47,281 bases of DNA from positions 1 through 47,281 of the forward strand of contig JAEINP010000041.1 of assembly GCA_016342355.1 (NCBI GenBank), given 5' to 3'. Source of the DNA: Desulfatibacillum sp. (lineage in GTDB: Bacteria; Desulfobacterota; Desulfobacteria; Desulfobacterales; Desulfatibacillaceae). The notes beneath the pieces are model-generated. The model ran no database searches, was not told the DNA's origin, and saw only the letters and a program-made list of their open reading frames with translations. Position numbers and translations under genes: made by a program. Shown here one piece after another: positions 42,563 through 47,281 of this stretch (the stretch's first letter is position 1; each line of letters begins with the position of its first letter).

Positions 42563-43426
42563 GTGGAACGCCTTAAAATCATAATTATCACGGGCTTGTC
42601 CGGGTCCGGAAAAAGCACGGCCCTGGCAGCCATGGAGGATGCCGGTTTTTTTTGCGTGGACAACCTGCCCGTGGCCCTCCTTCCCAAGTTCCTGGAACTC
42701 CAGGTCCAGACTGTCTCCGAGGTTACCCGTTTTGCCTTTGTCATGGATTTGAGGGAAAAGGGTTTTTTGTCCCGGTTTGAAAGTGTGTTCAAGGAACTGG
42801 AAACCCAAGGTTTTGCCTTTGAAATCATCTTCCTTGAATCCGACGAGGACACCCTTATCCGCCGTTATTCCGAAACAAGGCGGCATCATCCCCTTTCGGA
42901 GGAAAAGGGACTTTTGAATGGCATTCGCCTGGAAAATGAGATCCTGGCTCCCTTGCGAAAAATCGCCACCCGGGTAGTGGACTCCTCCAACCTCAATGTC
43001 CACGAACTCAAAGCCCTCATCCATAAGTTGGCGGCCCAGGAAACCCAAAAAAAATCCCTCCAGATCAGTGTGTTGTCTTTTGGGTTCAAGTATGGCATTC
43101 CCCGGGGCGCTGATTTGGTGATGGATGTGAGGTTTCTCCCCAATCCCTATTTCATCCCGGAGTTGAAAAATCAGACCGGCCTTATGGCCCCTGTAAGGGA
43201 TTTTGTCCTGGAAAAGGTTCAAACCCTGGAATTCCTAGATAAATTTTTGGATTTATTGGATTTTTTGGTGCCCCAATATGAAAGAGAGGGCAAAGCCTAT
43301 CTGACCATTGCCATTGGATGCACTGGGGGCCAACATCGTTCGGTTGCTGTGGCCACCCACATCCACGAACATTTGGCCGGGCTTTTTCAGCGCCTTTCCT
43401 TGTCTCACCGGGATATTGACCGGTAA
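42563..43426 (+). CDS. rapZ: RapZ/YvcJ-family nucleotide-binding protein
   Basis: 287 residues with Walker [10 protein letters not shown] (about 9-17), the [11 protein letters not shown] block, [12 protein letters not shown], and C-terminal [17 protein letters not shown]. In enteric bacteria it is an RNase adapter that senses glucosamine-6-phosphate; in other groups its role is less clear. The start is GTG, three bases after ptsN. Confidence 0.95.
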   Translation: MERLKIIIITGLSGSGKSTALAAMEDAGFFCVDNLPVALLPKFLELQVQTVSEVTRFAFVMDLREKGFLSRFESVFKELETQGFAFEIIFLESDEDTLIRRYSETRRHHPLSEEKGLLNGIRLENEILAPLRKIATRVVDSSNLNVHELKALIHKLAAQETQKKSLQISVLSFGFKYGIPRGADLVMDVRFLPNPYFIPELKNQTGLMAPVRDFVLEKVQTLEFLDKFLDLLDFLVPQYEREGKAYLTIAIGCTGGQHRSVAVATHIHEHLAGLFQRLSLSHRDIDR

Positions 43427-43463
43427 AGGCCTTGCTTTTTGATCTGATACATGAAAATGTTCT

Positions 43464-43489
43464 GGCCCGTCAGGGCCGTTCTTTTTTTT
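43464..43489 (+). terminator. Terminator after rapZ
   Basis: GGCCC-GTCA-GGGCC, 5 bp of G-C, followed after four bases by eight T. Ends the kds/lpt/rpoN run about 37 bases after the rapZ stop. Confidence 0.75.
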
Positions 43490-43669
43490 GCCCGGGGCAG
43501 GATTGGGTCTTGCAATGAAATTGCCATGTGCCGTATAGTTACCTTTTTCCGGCATACACAATGAATCTTACCGCTAAACAGCGCGGGGTACCATGCGCCT
43601 GTGAGCGCACCTTGGAGCGGGACATCGACCGCCCTGGTACTAACACGGAGTCAGGAAACCTTAGTTATT

Positions 43670-44089
43670 ATGATTGGTATTGTTGTAGTAACCCACTCCC
43701 AACTTGGCGACGCCCTGCTCTCTGCCGGAGAGTTTGTTCTAGGGGCGCCCATTGAATCCGCCCAGGCGGTCTCCATCAATTTGAAGGAATCAGCCACCAA
43801 GCTGCGGGATGATATCGCCAAGGCCATTAAGAATGTAAACCAAAAGGAAGGCGTTCTACTCCTTACAGACATGTTTGGGGGAACCCCTTCCAATCTCAGT
43901 TATTCCTTCCTGGAGGAAGGGCGTGTGGAGGTCTTGTCCGGGGTCAATCTTCCCGTGCTTCTCAGGGCGGTTAAAACCCGGCAAAAAGAGGGTAAGGATA
44001 TTCGGGAGCTGGCCCTGGAAGTGGAAGCCTACGGTAAAAAGAGCATATGCCTTGCCAGCGGCATATTAAAGGGCAACAAGACAGGCTGA
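43670..44089 (+). CDS. Mannose-family PTS EIIA protein
   Basis: 139 residues: an EIIA-man fold with the phospho-accepting His in GIVVVTHSQLGDALL (about residue 9) and LLLTDMFGGTPSN. In the Desulfobacterota similar genes are found near ptsN and rapZ. EIIB/C/D-man are not visible here, so regulation rather than transport is the more likely role. An AGGAAA lies about 13 bases before the ATG, a loose fit. Confidence 0.9.
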   Translation: MIGIVVVTHSQLGDALLSAGEFVLGAPIESAQAVSINLKESATKLRDDIAKAIKNVNQKEGVLLLTDMFGGTPSNLSYSFLEEGRVEVLSGVNLPVLLRAVKTRQKEGKDIRELALEVEAYGKKSICLASGILKGNKTG

Positions 44090-44661
44090 TGAATTTATCC
44101 ATGACCCTGGATACAATGGGTGTGGCTGACCTGGAGGCTGTTTGCCAAGTGGACGGGCAATCCTTTGATTTTTCATGGCCCCGCCACTATTTTGAGAGTG
44201 AACTCTCCCTGTCCGAAGCCCACTGTCTGGTGGCCCGCCACCAGAAACAGGGAGCAGGCGTTGAAATCGGGGCCTACTCCTGTATCCGCATCCTGGTGGA
44301 CGAAATGCACCTCATGCGCCTGGCTGTGGACCCCCAATATAGGGGTAAGGGCATGGGGTTGTGGATTCTGGAAGCTACCTGCGCTATGGCAGGGGCCTTA
44401 GGGGCGGAAAGCGCCCTTCTTGAAGTGAGGGAATCCAATGCCGCTGCCGTCGCGCTTTACGAAAAGGCAGGTTTTACCTGCTGCGGCAGAAGGCCAAACT
44501 ATTATTCTGAAACCAGGGAGGCTGCCCTGGTAATGCAAAAAAAAATCCCAAGGAGGCATTATGACCACGAAAATCGCAATCAACGGCTTTGGCCGGATAG
44601 GGCGTCTTCTCTTCCGGGCCGCTTTAGCCAATCCTTCTCTGGAAGTGGTGGCAATCAATGA
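44089..44661 (+). CDS. rimI: RimI-like N-acetyltransferase, C-terminus probably frameshifted
   Basis: GNAT protein with [21 protein letters not shown] (acetyl-CoA site) and [13 protein letters not shown], as in RimI of ribosomal protein S18. The ATG overlaps the preceding TGA. As written the frame runs 190 residues and overlaps gap by 101 bases, with a tail of about 35 residues unlike the family. A run of nine A (44537-44545) is the likely cause. With one more A the protein would end at residue 158 (...KKNPKEAL) at a TGA overlapping the gap ATG. The gene may be truncated by a sequencing error or expressed through slippage. Confidence 0.8.
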   Translation: MNLSMTLDTMGVADLEAVCQVDGQSFDFSWPRHYFESELSLSEAHCLVARHQKQGAGVEIGAYSCIRILVDEMHLMRLAVDPQYRGKGMGLWILEATCAMAGALGAESALLEVRESNAAAVALYEKAGFTCCGRRPNYYSETREAALVMQKKIPRRHYDHENRNQRLWPDRASSLPGRFSQSFSGSGGNQ

Positions 44662-45565
44662 CCTGATGGATACCAAAACCCTGGCTCACCTTCTGACCTA
44701 CGACTCCACCCATGGCAAGCTGGCATGCGATGTCAAGGCCGGAGAAGCCAGCATCGAAGTGGATGGCAGGTCCATTCCCGTATCCACGGTCAAGGACCCG
44801 GCCCTTCTTCCTTGGGAACATTATGGCGTGGATATCGTCGCAGAATGCACGGGTTTGTTCCGGGACCGGGAAAGCGCCGCCAAGCATCTCAAGGCAGGGG
44901 CCAAAAAGGTGATTATTTCTGCTCCGGCAAAAGATCCGGACGTGACCATTGTCCTGGGTGTGAATCACAAGGATTATGATCCTGCAAAGCACCACATCAT
45001 TTCCAACGCATCCTGCACCACCAACTGCCTGGCACCCATCGCCAAGGTGCTCATGGATAATTTCGGCATCCGTCAGGGTCTCATGACCACTACCCATGCC
45101 TACACTTCGGATCAACGCCTTCTGGATGCACCCCATAAGGATTTGCGCAGGGCCCGTTCCGCCGCCCTGTCCATGATCCCCACCACCACCGGCGCAGCTA
45201 AGGCCGTGGCCCTGGTGATTCCGGCACTGGAAGGCAGACTCAACGGCTTTGCCATCCGTGTGCCCACCCCGGACGTTTCCATTGTGGATCTGGTCGTGAG
45301 CGTGGAGAAGGCCCCGGGTTCGGCTGAAGCCGTGAACGCAGCCATGAAAAAGGCTGCCGACGGCGAGCTCAAAGGCATCCTGGATTATTCGGATCTGCCT
45401 TTGGTCTCCACGGATTACATCACCTGTCCGGCTTCCTCCACCCTGGACGCGGGCCTCACTTATGTCATCGACGACTTGGTAAAGGTCTGCTCGTGGTACG
45501 ATAACGAATGGGGATACGCCAACCGCGTGGCCGATCTGGCCGCCATGGTGGGACAATCATTATAG
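44561..45565 (+). CDS. gap: Glyceraldehyde-3-phosphate dehydrogenase, type I
   Basis: 334 residues: NAD site [16 protein letters not shown], catalytic cysteine in [12 protein letters not shown] (about 150-161), and [12 protein letters not shown] near the C-terminus. Glycolysis/gluconeogenesis. AAGGAGG lies about six bases upstream of the ATG. Followed by tpiA after 11 bases. Confidence 0.97.
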   Translation: MTTKIAINGFGRIGRLLFRAALANPSLEVVAINDLMDTKTLAHLLTYDSTHGKLACDVKAGEASIEVDGRSIPVSTVKDPALLPWEHYGVDIVAECTGLFRDRESAAKHLKAGAKKVIISAPAKDPDVTIVLGVNHKDYDPAKHHIISNASCTTNCLAPIAKVLMDNFGIRQGLMTTTHAYTSDQRLLDAPHKDLRRARSAALSMIPTTTGAAKAVALVIPALEGRLNGFAIRVPTPDVSIVDLVVSVEKAPGSAEAVNAAMKKAADGELKGILDYSDLPLVSTDYITCPASSTLDAGLTYVIDDLVKVCSWYDNEWGYANRVADLAAMVGQSL

Positions 45566-45576
45566 GAGGCCTTCAA

Positions 45577-46338
45577 GTGGACACCAGAACACCGCTCATT
45601 GCCGGAAACTGGAAGATGTTCAAGACCCCCCGGGAAGCGGCCCGAGACGCCGCAGCTTTGGCCAAACTGGTCCAAGGGGTGGAAGGGGTGGACGTGATGA
45701 TCGCCCCCACTTTCGTATGCTTGGCGCCTGTGGCCCAGGCCCTGGAAGGCAGTTCCATCGCCCTGGGAGGCCAAAACCTGCACTGGGAAAAGGAAGGGGC
45801 CTTTACCGGAGAGATTTCCGCTCCCATGCTCAAGGCTGTCGGGTGCTCTCATGTGATTATCGGCCATTCGGAACGGCGCCAGTATTTTGGAGAAACCGAC
45901 CAGACCGTGAATCAAAAGATCCGGGCCGCTCTAGACGTCGGCCTCAAGGCTGTTTTATGTGTGGGGGAGACCGAAGAGGAAAGAGATCAGGAAAAAACGC
46001 TTAATGTGCTTGACAAACAGCTTAAAGGCGGTCTAAAAGACATTTCCTTCAGTTCGGGGGATGACACCCTGGTGGTAGCCTACGAACCGGTCTGGGCCAT
46101 TGGTACAGGCAAAACAGCCACTGATGAACAGGCCCAGGAAGCCCATGCCTATATTCGTCAGGTTTTGGCAGTGCTTTTAGGAAAAGAACTTGCCAAATCC
46201 ACACGCATATTGTATGGGGGGAGCGTCAAACCGGCCAACATTGCCCAACTCATGAGCAAGCCGGACATTGACGGAGGACTGGTTGGCGGCGCCAGCCTGG
46301 ATCCCGAGACTTTCTCGCAGATCGTCAGGTTCCAATAA
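45577..46338 (+). CDS. tpiA: Triosephosphate isomerase
   Basis: 253 residues: GNWKMFKTPREA at the N-terminus, HVIIGHSERRQYFGET, the catalytic VAYEPVWAIGTGKTA block, ILYGGSVKPANI, and GGLVGGASLDPE. The start is GTG with AGGAGG eight bases upstream; longer frames overlap gap and lack similarity. Confidence 0.97.
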   Translation: MDTRTPLIAGNWKMFKTPREAARDAAALAKLVQGVEGVDVMIAPTFVCLAPVAQALEGSSIALGGQNLHWEKEGAFTGEISAPMLKAVGCSHVIIGHSERRQYFGETDQTVNQKIRAALDVGLKAVLCVGETEEERDQEKTLNVLDKQLKGGLKDISFSSGDDTLVVAYEPVWAIGTGKTATDEQAQEAHAYIRQVLAVLLGKELAKSTRILYGGSVKPANIAQLMSKPDIDGGLVGGASLDPETFSQIVRFQ

Positions 46339-46378
46339 ACCTTGCCGCAAAATCTAAGGAAGGCCGCCAAGCCGGAAA

Positions 46379-46834
46379 ATGGCGGATAAAGGAAATATGT
46401 ACACAGTATTAATAACCGTGCTACACATTGTCGTATGCATTGCGCTCATCCTCATTGTGCTCCTGCAAACCGGAAAGGGCGCCGACATGGGCGCCGCGTT
46501 CGGAGGCGGAAGCAGCCAGACTGTTTTTGGCAGTACCGGACCGGCAGGATTTCTGAGCAAGGGAACCACAGCTGCAGCCGTAATCTTCATGATTACCTCC
46601 CTGCTTTTGGCCATTCCTCAGAGCAGCGCGGTGGAAAGTGTGAATATTCCCGAACCTATCACCCAGGAGCAAATGGATCAGGCATCCCCTGCCTCCATGG
46701 ATGATTTGAATCTTCCTCCGATACAAACCGCAGCCCAGGCAACCAGTGAGGCAGCCCCTGCGGAAGAAACAACAGCTCCTGACGCACCGGCCGCCGCCGA
46801 GGCAGACGAAGCACCGGCTCCCGCAGCCGAATAA
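46379..46834 (+). CDS. secG: Protein-export membrane protein SecG
   Basis: 151 residues: two membrane segments (about 8-28 and 63-82) separated by the conserved LLQTGKGADMGAAFGGGSSQTVFG loop. The tail (about 100-151) is Ala/Pro/Glu-rich and low-complexity, longer than in a typical SecG. Starts at 46379 or at the in-frame ATG 46397; neither has an ideal Shine-Dalgarno. Part of SecYEG. The gap-tpiA-secG order is common. Confidence 0.93.
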   Translation: MADKGNMYTVLITVLHIVVCIALILIVLLQTGKGADMGAAFGGGSSQTVFGSTGPAGFLSKGTTAAAVIFMITSLLLAIPQSSAVESVNIPEPITQEQMDQASPASMDDLNLPPIQTAAQATSEAAPAEETTAPDAPAAAEADEAPAPAAE

Positions 46835-46845
46835 AGACATATCTT

Positions 46846-46932
46846 GCCGAAGTGGTGGAATTTGGTAGACACGCTATCTTGAGGGGGTAGTGACCTACGG
46901 TCGTGCCGGTTCAAGTCCGGCCTTCGGCACCA
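46846..46932 (+). tRNA. tRNA-Leu (anticodon GAG)
   Basis: Class II tRNA with acceptor stem GCCGAAG/CTTCGGC, the leucine-type D-arm GGAATTTGGTAGACAC, anticodon stem CTATC/GGTAG with loop TTGAGGG (anticodon GAG), a long variable arm, the T-arm loop GGTTCAAGTCC, and encoded CCA. Decodes CUU/CUC. Confidence 0.96.
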
Positions 46933-46942
46933 TAATAAAAAC

Positions 46943-46977
46943 AAGGGGTTACGAGATTGATCGTAGCCCCTTTTTTT
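46943..46977 (+). terminator. Terminator after tRNA-Leu(GAG)
   Basis: AAGGGGTTACG and CGTAGCCCCTT form an 11-bp stem (one G-U) with an 8-nt loop, followed by seven T in total. Starts 11 bases after the tRNA CCA end and would also serve the secG transcript. Confidence 0.93.
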
Positions 46978-47140
46978 GTAAAAAACCCACTTGGTCATCG
47001 AAATGGTCACTGTCGCCGTTTTCCCCAAAAATGCTTATTTTCCGCTTTTCGGCCCCTGATGGAATAACGCCTACCCTTTTTTAGAACCAATATTTCAGAT
47101 ATTCGGAATTGGATTTTGAACCTCACCCAGCCACATGGAG

Positions 47141-47207
47141 AGGGCCCTCCCACAGTCCCAAACATGCCCTGTTTGAAGAAGGACATAAGGGGGTAGGGGA
47201 GGGCCCT
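47141..47207. repeat. Long-arm inverted repeat downstream of the tRNA
   Basis: AGGGCCCTCCC (47141-47151) and GGGAGGGCCCT (47197-47207) are perfect inverted repeats, 11 bp, 45-base loop. It lies just past the end of the partial minus-strand gene, so it may be part of its 3-prime end. No strong T-tract. The rest of the 46978-47215 stretch shows nothing I can support. Confidence 0.5.
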
Positions 47208-47215
47208 TGCGAATT

Positions 47216-47281
47216 TCAAGCCTCCGCCTCCTGATAGTCTTCGCTCAAGTTGTCTGCCCAAGTCTCCAGGTCCTTGATGTC
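47216..47281 (-). CDS. C-terminal end of an unidentified protein (partial)
   Basis: The final 21 codons plus TGA of a minus-strand frame that enters from beyond the window edge. The tail is acidic (Asp/Glu-rich, ends EAEA) and not recognisable. The frame is open to the edge but short, so coding status is moderate. Confidence 0.4.
   Translation of the reverse strand, partial: DIKDLETWADNLSEDYQEAEA

Noticed and set aside
47007-47261. Minus-strand frame of 84 codons at the window end
   Set aside because: Runs through the inverted repeat and the tRNA terminator area and overlaps, in another frame, the end of the partial gene; no motif.
1-47281. CRISPR arrays, insertion sequences, prophage or integrative element
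   Set aside because: No regularly spaced repeats, transposase, integrase or tRNA-end duplications were seen; both tRNA-Leu genes are intact with no attachment-like copies nearby.

Overview
The window looks like core chromosome of a mesophilic anaerobic Gram-negative bacterium of the Desulfobacterota (former Deltaproteobacteria), probably a Desulfobacterales-type sulfate reducer. This is inferred from gene content: a three-part ferredoxin-linked glutamate synthase of the archaeal kind, a DUF39-type homocysteine biosynthesis protein, citramalate synthase instead of a visible threonine deaminase, a KDO/Lpt lipopolysaccharide cluster, RpoN with an NtrC-type activator, and long-form HPF. No 16S rRNA is present, so genus cannot be fixed from the window. 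I see no insertion sequence, prophage, CRISPR array or integrase.

Layout. 61-147: tRNA-Leu(CAG), minus strand. 317-8110, plus: a tightly packed housekeeping run (ribF, a YbhN-like membrane protein, def, fmt, rsmB, a PASTA protein, rpe, aroQ, an unknown gene). 8146-16946, plus: branched-chain amino acid operon ilvD-ilvB-ilvN-ilvC-cimA-leuA, preceded by a 28-codon leader peptide rich in Ile/Val/Leu and a transcription attenuator. ilvB appears to start at an AUU codon. 17229-22333, minus: glutamate synthase split into amidotransferase, FMN/ferredoxin, and GXGXG-GltD-ferredoxin subunits. 22640-24292, minus: a second, stand-alone glutamate-synthase-like protein. Its leader carries two hexaloop hairpins and a terminator of the kind recognised by ANTAR antiterminators, and a GAF-ANTAR protein is encoded divergently right next to it (24581-25297).

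25509-36299, all minus: a KaiC-like/XRE/cupin regulator, a type IV pilin with a sigma-54 promoter and tandem upstream sites, a membrane-TPR protein, an NtrC-type response regulator, pyrC, lepB, the DUF39 protein and an M23 peptidase. 36493-46834, plus: kdsA-kdsC-lptC-lptA-lptB-rpoN-hpf-ptsN-rapZ, then a mannose-type EIIA, rimI, gap, tpiA and secG. tRNA-Leu(GAG) follows at 46846-46932. The window closes on the C-terminal end of an unidentified minus-strand gene.

How it works together: the ilv/leu operon makes valine, leucine and, via citramalate, isoleucine, and is gated by charged branched-chain tRNA through the leader peptide. The glutamate synthase genes supply the amino donor, and an ANTAR protein probably gates one of them at the RNA level. 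RpoN, PtsN, RapZ and the sigma-54 activator form a nitrogen/envelope regulatory group whose most visible local target is the pilin promoter. The most noteworthy signals are the ANTAR leader/regulator pair, the ilv attenuator, the AUU start of ilvB, the pilin promoter architecture, the palindrome upstream of the KaiC/XRE/cupin gene, and a poly-A frameshift at the end of rimI.
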